Shown here in pieces: positions 27,849 through 36,138 of a stretch of DNA of 64,000 bases. The stretch comes from Nonlabens sp. Ci31 (GTDB lineage: Bacteria > Bacteroidota > Bacteroidia > Flavobacteriales > Flavobacteriaceae). A program made the position numbers and the translations under genes. The notes below the pieces were generated by a model, which was not told the origin of the DNA, did no database searches, and saw only the letters and a list, made by a program, of their open reading frames with translations. The first letter of the stretch is position 1. Every line of letters starts with the position of its first letter. Where the stretch lies: contig NZ_CP043633.1 in the NCBI RefSeq assembly GCF_012974865.1, forward strand, positions 496,001 to 560,000, read 5' to 3'.

Positions 27849-28022
27849 TCAGGAGTCTTCTAGCTCTTTCTTTTTCTTGAACCCACTTATTCCAGCAACA
27901 ATCGAAAGGATCAACATGACTGGCATTACCACCTTCCAGTGCGGACAAGAAAAAAAGGCACAAACCATCAGACCTAGAGCAACTCCGCTTACCCAAAAGA
28001 GAATATTATGAGACTTCAGCAT
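27849..28022 (-). CDS. Small two-TM membrane protein (57 aa)
   Basis: ATG at 28022 opens a 57-codon frame: MLKSHNILFWVSGVALGLMV, a short loop with CPHWK, a second hydrophobic stretch VVMPVMLILSIVAGIS, and a Lys/Glu tail ending ELEDS. Two membrane helices with a charged tail, normal codon use and a clean start argue for a real gene. Function unknown. It lies in the accessory stretch between pncB and the IS1182 remnant. Confidence 0.55.
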   Translation of the reverse strand: MLKSHNILFWVSGVALGLMVCAFFSCPHWKVVMPVMLILSIVAGISGFKKKKELEDS

Positions 28023-28332
28023 AGAATAAGAAATTAATTTAGCAAATGGTATTATATGTAAAACAACGTATCAATTACGTTCCACACACCTGTTTTGTAG
28101 CGATGATTTTTAAATAAGCTTTTCAGGTGAAAGAATTGAAACTTAAATATACAATAAAATTTGATTTTACAAAAAAAAGCTAATTTTAACTGTGTAATGT
28201 TTAAAAAGAAAAAGGGTATACTCACTAGTTTTTCTCTTTTGTGTAGTGTCTCTTTACCATGACCGCTAACGGCAATTCGTTAGAAAACTTCCGTGTTATG
28301 TTTAGTTTACATACAAATTTGCATATTTCGTT
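28023..28332. other. AT-rich gap without a gene
   Basis: No supported gene. The stretch is strongly AT-rich and contains the region just upstream of the 57-aa gene and the 3' edge of the transposase remnant. Confidence 0.4.
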
Positions 28333-28608
28333 TTATAACTTTAATAAGATTGTTCTTTTTGTCTTTACCGTATTAAATAGTGCTAAAACAGTTATTATTG
28401 AGAATAGCGTGTTTATGAGTAACAAATACACTTTAAAAAAAGTGTATTTACATTGTTTTAATAGATTCCAAATTCTGGTAAGGTTGTATACAATGAATAT
28501 AAATCCAACATCTGCACTAGCTCTTAGCTTTTTTTTGGCTGTAATGTGATTAAACCCCTATTGTCTTTTCATCGTGCCATAAGGATGCTCAACAATCGCC
28601 TGCCTTTC
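28333..28608 (-). pseudogene. IS1182-type transposase C-terminal remnant
   Basis: On the minus strand the frame reads ERQAIVEHPYGTMKRQ, a TAG at 28558-28560 where the family has Trp, then GFNHITAKKKLRASADVGFI and VYNLTRIWNLL, ending at TAA 28333. This is the C-terminal end of IS1182-like DDE transposases (IVEHPFGTIKRQWGF, RASADVGFMFIAYNLRRI). The rest of the element is missing. A plus-strand open frame over the same place is only its shadow. Confidence 0.8.
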
Positions 28609-28813
28609 TTATTGTGTTGCAGCAGGTTTTTATTCGCATTTATTTAATACCGAATAGTATTTAATCGGATTGCGATTTAAGTATTCCTTGCCATTTATAG
28701 ATTTACAAAATTTCTCTTTATCCATTTTTATAATTATTTCTAAATACGCAATAAAGTCCTCTGCGTATTCTCCGTCTGCGAAACTTACTAGCTTTAGACT
28801 CGGTAAATAAAAA

Positions 28814-29119
28814 TCAGAGTTTTTTTTTAGAAATCACTTGTTCAAAAATCAGTCCTGTCGTTTCATAGAAAAAATCCGTTTTGCCAAGATTATGTTCAGG
28901 TCCAGTTGTTCGATAATATAATTCAAATTCAATATGGTTTTTAGGAACAAGTTTTATTAAAATAGAGTCAGGAATTTTATATTCCTTTAAATATAATTCA
29001 GCTGCAGTATTTAAGTTTTTCTCGTATTCAGATTCATTCTGAGTATTTAATTCGGTTAAATTTCCAAAAGTCAGAAACGAAAAAATCATTAAAAGTGGTA
29101 ATGTAAAAAACTTAATCAT
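28814..29119 (-). CDS. Exported protein, probably frameshifted at a nine-A tract
   Basis: The frame starts MIKFFTLPLLMIFSFLTFG, a signal peptide, and ends after 101 aa at QVISKKKL. The stop follows a run of nine T on the plus strand (28820-28828). With eight, the frame would go on as SDFYLPSLKLVSFADGEYAE to a stop at 28630, giving about 162 aa. The continuation looks protein-like and ends just before the IS1182 remnant, so the longer form was probably the original gene. No family recognised. Confidence 0.55.
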   Translation of the reverse strand: MIKFFTLPLLMIFSFLTFGNLTELNTQNESEYEKNLNTAAELYLKEYKIPDSILIKLVPKNHIEFELYYRTTGPEHNLGKTDFFYETTGLIFEQVISKKKL

Positions 29120-29276
29120 CGGTTTTTCTCAAATGTGCTACAAGGTTGTTGTGTCTCGCTTGTTAGGTGTTTCAAGCACTAAAGTTAATAAATAAATCCC
29201 CGATAGAAAGCCCACGAGGAATTTCATAAGTAGGCTAGATCTAGCAATTATTTTTATATGTTATTATAATGCGTCT

Positions 29277-29675
29277 TTATTTCAGTTCACATTTTTCTTT
29301 TAGAAATCCGAATATTTTTTTGTCAACTTCGGATACAATATCCAAATCTTTATAATTTAGCCATTTTATTTCTTCAATCTCATTTGCAGGTTTCAAAATT
29401 CCTTCATATTCGGCTTTGTAACAAGTCATTTTGACTAATACCCCCTCTTTTTCCCCATCCGATTGCGCTTTAAAAGTTCCAACATATTCAATTGTTTTAT
29501 TATTAATTTGCACGCTTAATTCCTCCGATATTTCTCTTACAAGAGTTTGTTCATCAGTTTCACCAGAATTTCTTTTTCCTCCTGGAATATAGTATTTAGA
29601 TTTTCCTTTGGATTTTGTGCTTAATATTTGTCCGTTTTTCGTTTGAATAAACGCTATTTTGTCAACTTCTTTCAT
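29277..29675 (-). CDS. Nudix hydrolase
   Basis: The Nudix box is visible as GGKRNSGETDEQTLVREISEE (G-x5-E-x7-REvxEE), which hydrolyses nucleoside-diphosphate-linked compounds. The frame stays open up to 29762, but residues 1-29 of that longer form are encoded by the intergenic repeat element (the GCTCGTAACTTGCAAAATA block, also found at 38166). The start at ATG 29675 (MKEVDKIAFIQTKNG) matches normal Nudix N-termini and gives 132 aa. Substrate cannot be told. Confidence 0.88.
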   Translation of the reverse strand: MKEVDKIAFIQTKNGQILSTKSKGKSKYYIPGGKRNSGETDEQTLVREISEELSVQINNKTIEYVGTFKAQSDGEKEGVLVKMTCYKAEYEGILKPANEIEEIKWLNYKDLDIVSEVDKKIFGFLKEKCELK

Positions 29676-29719
29676 TTTTCGATTGGTTTTGTCAAATGCA
29701 TAAAAGGTTTTTGTGTGTG

Positions 29720-29941
29720 GCTCGTAACTTGCAAAATATAAAATTACTTTCGGATGAAGCACGAGCCGGCAGCCGCAGCTGATTTCTTGTTACCTGCCGG
29801 CAGGCAGGTCTTTTTTTCTCTATAAGCCATACTTCGACAAAAACTCAGCACAAGCTTTAAAAATTTAGCGGACTCGCATATATACCTTAATTTCTATTAA
29901 TCAACTATCTATTATCATATATAAGTTGTTGTATACCGTAT
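29720..29941. repeat. Cassette-spacer repeat, type A
   Basis: Blocks GGCTCGTAACTTGCAAAATA, CTTTCGGATGAAGCACGAGCC, TCTCTATAAGCCATACTTCG and CAGCACAAGCTTTAAAAATT follow in this order, ending GTTGTTGTATACCG before the next gene stop. The GGCTCGT and ACGAGCC blocks can pair to form a hairpin. Other copies lie at 18905, 36838 and 38158. It carries an inserted CCTGCCGGCAGGCAGG palindrome at about 29807. Confidence 0.65.
29806..29823. repeat. REP-like palindrome CCTGCCGGCAGGCAGG
   Basis: A GC-rich palindrome in AT-rich DNA; a sister copy CCTGCCTGCTGGCAGGCAGG lies at about 34944. Both sit inside intergenic elements. Confidence 0.6.
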
Positions 29942-30724
29942 TTATTTCATCAGTTCTATTTGAAAGCAGGTGGCATCAAATGCCATTTTTATTCCTCTGA
30001 GATTTGGTTCCGATTTGTTGTTTTCAAATAGTTCATTCAAGTACTCTTCTTGCTTAATCACATTGTCATTATCTCTTTGCAAAATTTGATATTTCAAGAG
30101 AATTAAATTCGCCATAATTTTATCTGTCACACTTAAATCTTTTTGATTGAGCACCTCATCTAATGTGCTTTTTATCTCTGAGTCGTTATCAGATAGTTCA
30201 TCCATTAAATAAGCATTAGCCAAGTCAGCTTTACTCATATTGGAGTAATCATTCTGATTGGACATATCTTTTCTATAGGTCATTTTATTTCCATTTAGAA
30301 AATACCATCTCGTATAGGAATCATTTTCTATTTTAATTTCTCTTTCAAATTTCTTTTCCTTTACACTCCAGTTGGTAAAAGCAATTAAAAGTTCGGTTCC
30401 ATCATCTTTCTTTAAAATTGCAAATCGGATGAAGTAATTTCTTTTTCCAGGCTTTTCAATTTCGATGTCTAAATTATTATCAACTGAAACATATTTTTTA
30501 AGCGCTTTAATAATTGAGAAAACTTCTTCTGAACTTGCTTCTGGAAACAGATTTTCTCTTAAAAATAGGTCGATGTATAAATAATGAGTTAAATAAAAAT
30601 CATCCATTTTCAGATAATTAGACTCACTTAAATTGTCTGATTTAATAGTAATTTTTTCAGATTGAGCATATCCCGAATTTGTAAATAGTGCTAAAAGTAA
30701 AAGTGTGATTATTGTTCTATGCAT
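29942..30724 (-). CDS. Exported protein of unknown function (260 aa)
   Basis: Signal peptide MHRTIITLLLLALFTNSGYAQ, then a mature chain with many Asp, Asn and Lys residues and a helical C-terminal half (SKADLANAYLMDELS, LSVTDKIMANLILLKYQIL). No family is recognised. It is a single-gene unit bounded on both sides by repeat elements (29720 and 30738), as expected for a cassette. Confidence 0.7.
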   Translation of the reverse strand: MHRTIITLLLLALFTNSGYAQSEKITIKSDNLSESNYLKMDDFYLTHYLYIDLFLRENLFPEASSEEVFSIIKALKKYVSVDNNLDIEIEKPGKRNYFIRFAILKKDDGTELLIAFTNWSVKEKKFEREIKIENDSYTRWYFLNGNKMTYRKDMSNQNDYSNMSKADLANAYLMDELSDNDSEIKSTLDEVLNQKDLSVTDKIMANLILLKYQILQRDNDNVIKQEEYLNELFENNKSEPNLRGIKMAFDATCFQIELMK

Positions 30725-30737
30725 TCTGTTGGTTTAT

Positions 30738-30872
30738 ATGGTGGCAACCTTGTTATATAAAAATAGTTGCGGGTTTATGTGCGGGAATTTTCAGAAGAAA
30801 AATCAGATGCAGCAAACACACCACTACCTTGTAATAGTACTAAACCGCAAATAGTGTATACGGTGTTAAGCA
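30738..30872. repeat. Cassette-spacer repeat, type B
   Basis: Blocks ATAGTTGCGGGTTT, GAATTTTCAGAAGAAAAATC, AGATGCAGCAAACACACCAC, then CTAAACCGCAAATAG and ATACGGTGTTAAGC. It aligns along its whole length with the element at 31420. The centre (GATTTTTCTTCTGAAAATT on the minus strand) and flanking ACTACC/AGTTG arms can fold into a bulged hairpin. Confidence 0.65.
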
Positions 30873-30880
30873 AAAGTTAT

Positions 30881-31402
30881 TTATAATACTTTATCTGATT
30901 TCAATTTTTCAAGAATTTTTTGTGCTGACTTTTCTGCAAATAAAGCAGGTCCAAATGAGCTGTTTGAATTAAATGTAGCTTTCCAGACTTCTTTTTTCGT
31001 AAAAAATTCAATTCCAGTCAGTTGGTAGGTGGCTGATTGAAGTGCGCCATTATAGTATGCTAAATTTGTCGGTTTGAAAATCAAAACAATATCTTTTGGA
31101 TCATTTCTTATAGCGTTATCAATTTTTGAGTTTATATCGTCATTTTGATTAAGAGCTAGTTCTTCACTCCCTTGTTCGACAAGTAAAAATTCAACTTTCT
31201 TATTTTCATTATAGAACTCAATTTCCAACTTTTCCATTAATTTTTCAGAAAAATTCTCTTTACTATATTTTTCGTATGGAATAACAATTAGTGGGTTTTT
31301 ATAAGGTTCTTTTATTGCAGAACTATCTACTAAAGACTTAATTGATACTCCACAACTTGTCAATAAAATAACAGTTAAAATTAAGGTAATCAGTTTTTTC
31401 AT
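30881..31402 (-). CDS. Lipoprotein of unknown function (173 aa)
   Basis: A lipoprotein signal MKKLITLILTVILLTSCG (lipobox LTSC) is followed by a mature part in which a central DPKDIVLIFKPTN strand and a C-terminal FAEKSAQKILEKLKSDKVL helix stand out. The pattern (a predicted oxygen-like or GNA1162-type periplasmic fold) is not specific enough for a family. It is a single gene between two type B elements. Confidence 0.7.
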   Translation of the reverse strand: MKKLITLILTVILLTSCGVSIKSLVDSSAIKEPYKNPLIVIPYEKYSKENFSEKLMEKLEIEFYNENKKVEFLLVEQGSEELALNQNDDINSKIDNAIRNDPKDIVLIFKPTNLAYYNGALQSATYQLTGIEFFTKKEVWKATFNSNSSFGPALFAEKSAQKILEKLKSDKVL

Positions 31403-31419
31403 TTAGTTTGTTTTTAATT

Positions 31420-31557
31420 TTTAATGAGGTTTATGTGTAAGGATAGTTACGGGTTTGCACGCGAGGATTTTCCGTAGGAAAATCAGATGTAGCAAAGACA
31501 CAACTACCTTTGATTTAGCACAAAACCTCAATTATTTTTCTACGGTGTTGTGGTTTG
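31420..31557. repeat. Cassette-spacer repeat, type B
   Basis: GGATAGTTACGGGTTTGC and GCAAAGACACAACTACC form long arms with bulged bases, and the centre GATTTTCCGTAGGAAAATC is a near-perfect hairpin. It ends TACGGTGTTGTGG at the next gene. Bulged long arms around a hairpin are what single-stranded attC recombination needs. Confidence 0.65.
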
Positions 31558-31881
31558 TTATTTTTTTCTTTCCTCAAATTCTTTTATTGAACTATTTATC
31601 TCTTCTTGGCTCATTTGGTTTCCGCAATAACGACAAATTTGAGCTTCAATTTTAATCGATTCTTTGCATTTATCACATTGTTTTCTTGGGTCAATTCCGT
31701 ATCTCAAAATTAAATACGCAATCCATCCAGTCATTGGGTGAAATCCAAAAAGCATCCAAAGTTTAGAAACTCCTTTGATTTTCGCCCATTTTAGTCCGAA
31801 CCAAATAGGAATAAACCATAAGAAAAATATAATTAGTATTACAACTATAAATCTAATTACACCTTCAAATATGTTTTCCAT
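31558..31881 (-). CDS. Small membrane protein with C-terminal zinc ribbon
   Basis: The 107-aa protein has an N-terminal membrane helix (FIVVILIIFFLWFIPIWFGL) and a second hydrophobic stretch (LWMLFGFHPMTGWIAYLIL), followed by a zinc ribbon CDKCKESIKIEAQICRYCG (two CxxC pairs). The membrane region resembles the PLDc_N-type helical pair seen in small bacterial membrane proteins. Function unknown. A single gene between a type B and a type C element. Confidence 0.75.
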   Translation of the reverse strand: MENIFEGVIRFIVVILIIFFLWFIPIWFGLKWAKIKGVSKLWMLFGFHPMTGWIAYLILRYGIDPRKQCDKCKESIKIEAQICRYCGNQMSQEEINSSIKEFEERKK

Positions 31882-31959
31882 AATATTTTTTTATATTTTT
31901 AAATAATTCATTTTAGTGGTCTTTATTTTCTTTTTTTAAGTGTGTTTTAATAAACCACA

Positions 31960-32157
31960 ACGGTGTTGTATATGGCTCGTAGCATGCTGAATAGCGTTTA
32001 CTTTTCTGATGATATACAAGCCGACTTTTTAAATTTACTATTTATTTTAGTTGCTGGGAAATCGTCAAATTTAAAAATTTGGCGACTTTCCAAAAATGCC
32101 CAAACCTTAGTGCTATCAACAACTTGCGCTATTTTTAATATACATAATTAGCAAAAT
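31960..32157. repeat. Cassette-spacer repeat, type A/C
   Basis: It begins ACGGTGTTGTATATGGCTCG, then AGCATGCTGAATAGCG and TTACTTTTCTGATGATATAC (type A-like), and continues with AAATTTAAAAATTTGGCGAC and AACTTGCGCTATTTTTAATA, which also occur at 34720-34800 and 40920-40990. So this copy joins the two halves seen separately elsewhere. Confidence 0.65.
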
Positions 32158-32889
32158 TTAATTCAGGTTTTCCTTTATTAGTTTTATTAGTTTCTTGTCT
32201 TTACTCTTCCTTGCTAATCTCAGGCTTGAATATCCATCTTTGTCCTCTAAAGTTAATTTGGCACCATTGTCAATTAGTAATTTTGAAATGTCATAATTAC
32301 CATTTTTAATGGCTTGATTCAATGCACATTCTTTATCGCGAGCATGTGCATTTACATTAGCGCGTTTATCGATCAGTAACTTTACTAAATTATAGTGGTT
32401 ACTCCTTGAAGCTTGGATTAGTGGTGTAATTCCGTCATCAGGATTATCTTCTATTTTTGCTCCGTTATTAATTAAGTATTCGACTAATTCAATATTTCCG
32501 GTCTTGCAAGCAAAGCGAATTGGGGTTTGATTTCCTGCTACCTTATATTTTTGATTTACATTGGCCCCATTTTCCACAAGGAATTTTACTATTTCAAAAG
32601 AGTTTTCTTGGCAAGCCGGTAACAGAGGAGTTACATCATTCTTTGAGCTTTTCATGTCAACCTTACCTCCATGTAGGAAGAGAAGTTGTGCAATTTCAAG
32701 ATTATTGTCCCAAGCTGTATCGAACATTAGAGTCATACCATTAGATTCATTAATTTGATTTGGATCAGCACCATTTTCTAACAATTCTTTCAACTTTTTG
32801 TAGTCTTCGTTTTCATAAGCCACAAATAGTTCTTGAGCACTTAGAGTCATTGTGAATAATAATACTATTGAAGAAATCAGGTTTTTCAT
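32158..32889 (-). CDS. Exported ankyrin-repeat protein
   Basis: The 243-aa protein has a signal peptide (MKNLISSIVLLFTMTLSAQ) and about six ankyrin repeats filling the rest (LKELLENGADPNQIN, IVKFLVENGANVNQ, LVEYLINNGAKIED, LVKLLIDKRANVNAH, ISKLLIDNGAKLT). Such periplasmic ankyrin proteins bind partners, sometimes as immunity or anti-toxin factors, but no partner gene is next to it. It is a single gene between spacer elements. Confidence 0.88.
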   Translation of the reverse strand: MKNLISSIVLLFTMTLSAQELFVAYENEDYKKLKELLENGADPNQINESNGMTLMFDTAWDNNLEIAQLLFLHGGKVDMKSSKNDVTPLLPACQENSFEIVKFLVENGANVNQKYKVAGNQTPIRFACKTGNIELVEYLINNGAKIEDNPDDGITPLIQASRSNHYNLVKLLIDKRANVNAHARDKECALNQAIKNGNYDISKLLIDNGAKLTLEDKDGYSSLRLARKSKDKKLIKLIKENLN

Positions 32890-32919
32890 AATAAAGTTTT
32901 AAGGTAATTTTTGCTGACT

Positions 32920-33265
32920 GGCTATATGCCTCAAATATAATATATAGCCTTTTAACATATGAGATAAAAGCATCTTTCTAGTCATGAAGAGGATGTGCTT
33001 GTACTGTTGTTGCCACAGCACCTGCTCCTTGTTAACACCCCTACTTTTCCTTTTGTTGCTAGTTGTTAAGGGGTATAAATCTATTTCAAAATGTGGAAGG
33101 AATCTTACGGTTTACCATAATCTGTGTACATATGGCTGGTTATGACTTTTAGTGTTACACCACCTCATCTAACAACTACCCAATCCATCAACATCTGTGA
33201 GGATTTATAGAAGTAGCTGAGGCTAAAACCTATTTATACCGCTGCAATCCTTACTGCCTATCTAT
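32920..33265. other. Gap with a type D repeat
   Basis: The part 32920-32995 (TATATGCCTCAAATATAATA, AGCCTTTTAACATATGAGAT, AAAAGCATCTTTCTAGTCAT) recurs at 40095-40150 (AGCCCTTTAACCTAAGTGAT, AAAAGCATCTTCCAGGTGG) and in part at 41415-41450. The rest has no open frame worth calling. Confidence 0.5.
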
Positions 33266-34110
33266 TTAATGCGCATAACTATTGAAAAAATGTTTTGTAT
33301 CCTTAAGTCTTGTAATCCCAATATCCAACAAACTTCAGAAAGGTCAGAGAAGTCCAATCCGCCTGCTGCAATTGCCTCATTGTTGTACCTGCCGTCTTTC
33401 CCATTGTACTTGTTTGATAAATCAATAGCCAACTGCCATACCTGAATTAATTTTGGATTCTTGATTTTATCCTTCCATTGGTGGTATTCAGGAGATCTAA
33501 ATCCAGGTGTTCCATTTCCGACTCCGTTACCATCAGGTATTTTCTGATAATCTATATTTTTCTTGACAAAATCCAAGTAAGCGGGTGATGTTACTTCTTC
33601 GTTCCAATCACTGTGCTGTACGATATGAATACGCTGCGACATATCCATATCTGGTAAATCTGCTTGAATGGCTTTTATCAGTTCTGCTGAAAAATCAGAT
33701 TGTCCCGCATCTGCAATCCAAACATCACCTTGGTTTTTGAGGGTTGCTGTAGCGATCACTTTAACCTGTGCTATAGCATTTTGCGTGTTTTCATGTGCGT
33801 CTGTCCAGTGGTCTCCAAATGCGAGTTGAAATAAATCATTAGGTGGAACATATAATCCTTCTTGAATGCCATAAGTGCCAGCAACAGCGTGATAATTTAT
33901 TTCTGAATAGTTGGTGTGAGACATTAATGTAGCTAAAGCCGCTGCAGTCTGAAGGTCATCTACATCAGTTTTACAATCAAAGTGGGCTAATAATAAATCT
34001 TTTTCAATGTCGAAGTTTCCTGATTTTGGAGATGGCTTGTCTTGCGCCATGCTTATAGAAAAAATAAATATGCAAGCTATGGCGATACATACTAGTGTTT
34101 TAGATTTCAT
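33266..34110 (-). CDS. Exported nucleoside-hydrolase-like protein with C-terminal frameshift
   Basis: The start ATG at 34110 gives signal peptide MKSKTLVCIAIACIFIFSIS ending MAQ; an upstream ATG at 34134 is open but less likely. The mature part begins with an Asp-rich loop (LLAHFDCKTDVDDLQTAAAL) like the Ca-binding DxDxxxDD motif of the inosine-uridine nucleoside hydrolase fold, here DCKTDVDD. Near the end the frame reads GLQDLRIQN to a stop at 33262, but the other frame gives KDTKHFFNSYAH with a stop at 33266-33268 after a missing A. So a one-base deletion alters only the last dozen residues and may not abolish function. Confidence 0.7.
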
Positions 34111-34313
34111 CGTTTTAAGGTTTAATAATTTCAACCACTTTAAACTATTTTGCTGTTGGCTGCATCAATGGCTATCCAACTTTTTGTTTACGATTTTCTT
34201 GAGTGATTCAGCTACTAAATTAGCAAATTACCAACCAAATGAAAATCCTGTGAAGATGATGAGCGGTAAGTTTTTTTATCCATTCTGTTTTTACATACAC
34301 TTTAAGACGTCAT

Positions 34314-34547
34314 TTATTGTTTTTTAAGCCATAGCCTAATTTCCTTTCGTAAAGAAACTTCAGGTTTTGGTAACGGAATTGTTTTTCCAAATTGTTTACT
34401 GCTCTTAAATTTTGAAAATGCCATTTTATGTTTTTTCCAGGCGGCTGGATAGAGTTCTAAGAACTTATTAAAAAAACTTTGTTCATTAATTTTTCCTTCT
34501 ATTTTAGAAAGTACTTCTTTAAATTTTTGCTCTTGTTCTAAAATCAT
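34314..34547 (-). CDS. Small basic protein of unknown function (77 aa)
   Basis: A 77-aa soluble, Lys-rich protein with no signal, beginning MILEQEQKFKEVLSKIEGK and containing FLELYPAAWKKHKMAF. Codon use and the clean start suggest a real gene, but no family is seen. It may be a DNA- or RNA-associated small protein; that is only from its charge. Spacer element at 34600 upstream. Confidence 0.55.
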   Translation of the reverse strand: MILEQEQKFKEVLSKIEGKINEQSFFNKFLELYPAAWKKHKMAFSKFKSSKQFGKTIPLPKPEVSLRKEIRLWLKKQ

Positions 34548-34599
34548 TTTCTTTTTACGGAGTAATAAATAAAACTGCTAGTAGTTTCTAATTTTATGC

Positions 34600-34810
34600 T
34601 GCTCTTTTTGATTGTTTGCACAGGCCTTGTGTATAAAACCTAGTGTCCAAATTATAAAATATTTTCGATTAAGCAGCATCTGAATTTTTTGAGTTGTACT
34701 AATGATCTTATTTGGGGAATTTGTCCGATTAAAAATTTTAGAAACTTTCAAAATACTCAAGCTATAGTATTAGCAGTAACTTGCGCTATTTTGTATATAC
34801 ATCTTAAGTT
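34600..34810. repeat. Cassette-spacer repeat, type C
   Basis: Blocks GGGGAATTTGTCCGATTAAA, AATTTTAGAAACTTTCAAAA and GTAACTTGCGCTATTTTGTA, with copies at 31960 and 40895. The element ends at the left edge of the IS110 insertion. Confidence 0.55.
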
Positions 34811-34942
34811 TGATTCTTATTAAATTGTGATATAAATCAGAAAGAACAAAAGAGAGGATTAAGGTTACTATACACGGTGAAGCCTGGACTTCGTCAACAT
34901 TGATAATCCCCTCTCTTTTACTATCTCAACCACGTTCAGTTC

Positions 34943-34963
34943 CCTGCCTGCTGGCAGGCAGGT
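34943..34963. repeat. REP-like palindrome CCTGCCTGCTGGCAGGCAGG
   Basis: GC-rich palindrome, second copy in the window after 29806. It lies inside the left part of the IS110 element, about 70 bp before the transposase start. Confidence 0.6.
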
Positions 34964-35032
34964 GTGAGACTTTGGATCTCGTTTTTAAGTTGTTGTGAGT
35001 AAGATAGATTGCTCTTTCATAAATCAGTTCTA

Positions 35033-36000
35033 ATGAATAAATATAAAGAAACTTATGGAGTTGACATCAGTAAAGATGTTTTTGATGTCTATGGTAGCCT
35101 TAGCGTGCACCAGCAGTTTAACAATGATGAGTCAGGGTTTAAAAAGTTCCTAAAAGCACTACCAGAGAACTCATTAGTAGCCATGGAGGCTACAGGTTAC
35201 TATCATTACCGACTCGCACAGTTTCTTTACAAAAATGAAGTCGTAGTATCAGTTATCAATCCTTTGTCCATCAAACGTTTTATCCAGATGAAACTGGCTA
35301 AGGTGAAGACAGGCAAAAGTGATGCAAAGGCGATCTGTGAGTATGCTCAGACCAACGAGGTTCCCATCTACAATGCGCTTACCGAAGTGCAGAGTGAATG
35401 CCTACAGTTGTTTCGCCTGTTGGACACTTATTTAAAGCAGCGCACTGCCGTGAAGAACAAGATCCACGGAGAAGAAGCCTTGGGAGTTCCCTCAAAGTTC
35501 GTGTACCGTTCTTTAAAACGCCAAAGGAAGCATCTGGACAAGGAAGTCAAAGCGATTGAAGAAAAGATCCTATCCCTGGTAAAAGAAGATCAGCAGCAGC
35601 AGCTCACGCTTCTAACTTCAGTACCTGGAATAGGGCAGAAGACAGCCTTGTTTCTGATTGTAGTAACCGATGGCTTTTCTAAGTTCGAAAAGGCCTCACA
35701 GTTATGCAGCTATGTGGGAATCACGCCCACCACCAGAGAGTCTGGCAGCAGTGTGAGAGGTAGGGCAAGGATCAGCAAAGTAGGCAATCGAAAGCTGCGG
35801 AATCTATTGTTTCTGTGCGCCTTTAATGCTGTAAGCATAACAAGGCATGCAGAGAGCTCTACGAGCGTATTGTAAACAAAGGCAAGAGTAAGAAACTAGC
35901 GCTGATTGCAGTGGCCAACAAGCTACTAAAACAGTGTTTTGCCATAGCCAAATCAGGGCTGTCCTATGATGAAACTTATGTGTCTGTAATACCAAAGTAA
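35033..36000 (+). pseudogene. IS110-family transposase with one-base deletion near the 3' end
   Basis: It starts MNKYKETYGVDISKDVFDVY with the catalytic Asp, EATGYYH, KSDAKAICEYA, and the C-terminal transposase domain LLTSVPGIGQKTALFLI, FSKFEKASQLCSYVGITPTT and RISKVGNRKLR. At 35829-35832 GCTGTAAGC replaces what should be GCTTGTAAGC, so the frame runs into a stop at 35875. The next frame continues NKACRELYERIVNKGKSKKL to TAA 36000 (about 322 aa in total). Except for this base the gene looks intact and recent. Confidence 0.9.
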
Positions 36001-36138
36001 ACAGAACTAAGATGGCATAAAAAAAAGCTCAAAGAATCCAAACATAGGAATCTGTGAGCCTGGAATATTTTTGTCTCAAATTATGGAAGAAAAGAGTTGT
36101 TTTTTACCTCAGTTCTTTGTTATGTGCAGGCTTTTTGC

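Larger units (their letters stand above)
34840..36060 (+). mobile_element. IS110-family insertion sequence
   Basis: The transposase gene occupies 35033-36000. At the left end a perfect-looking hairpin has arms AAAGAGAGGATTA (34848-34860) and TAATCCCCTCTCTTT (34904-34918). The right boundary is uncertain, near 36060. IS110 elements usually lack classic inverted repeats, so the exact ends are not set. The insertion splits a cassette-spacer region. Confidence 0.65.

Noticed and set aside
28259..28549. 96-codon plus-strand frame
   Set aside because: Exact shadow of the IS1182 transposase remnant on the other strand.
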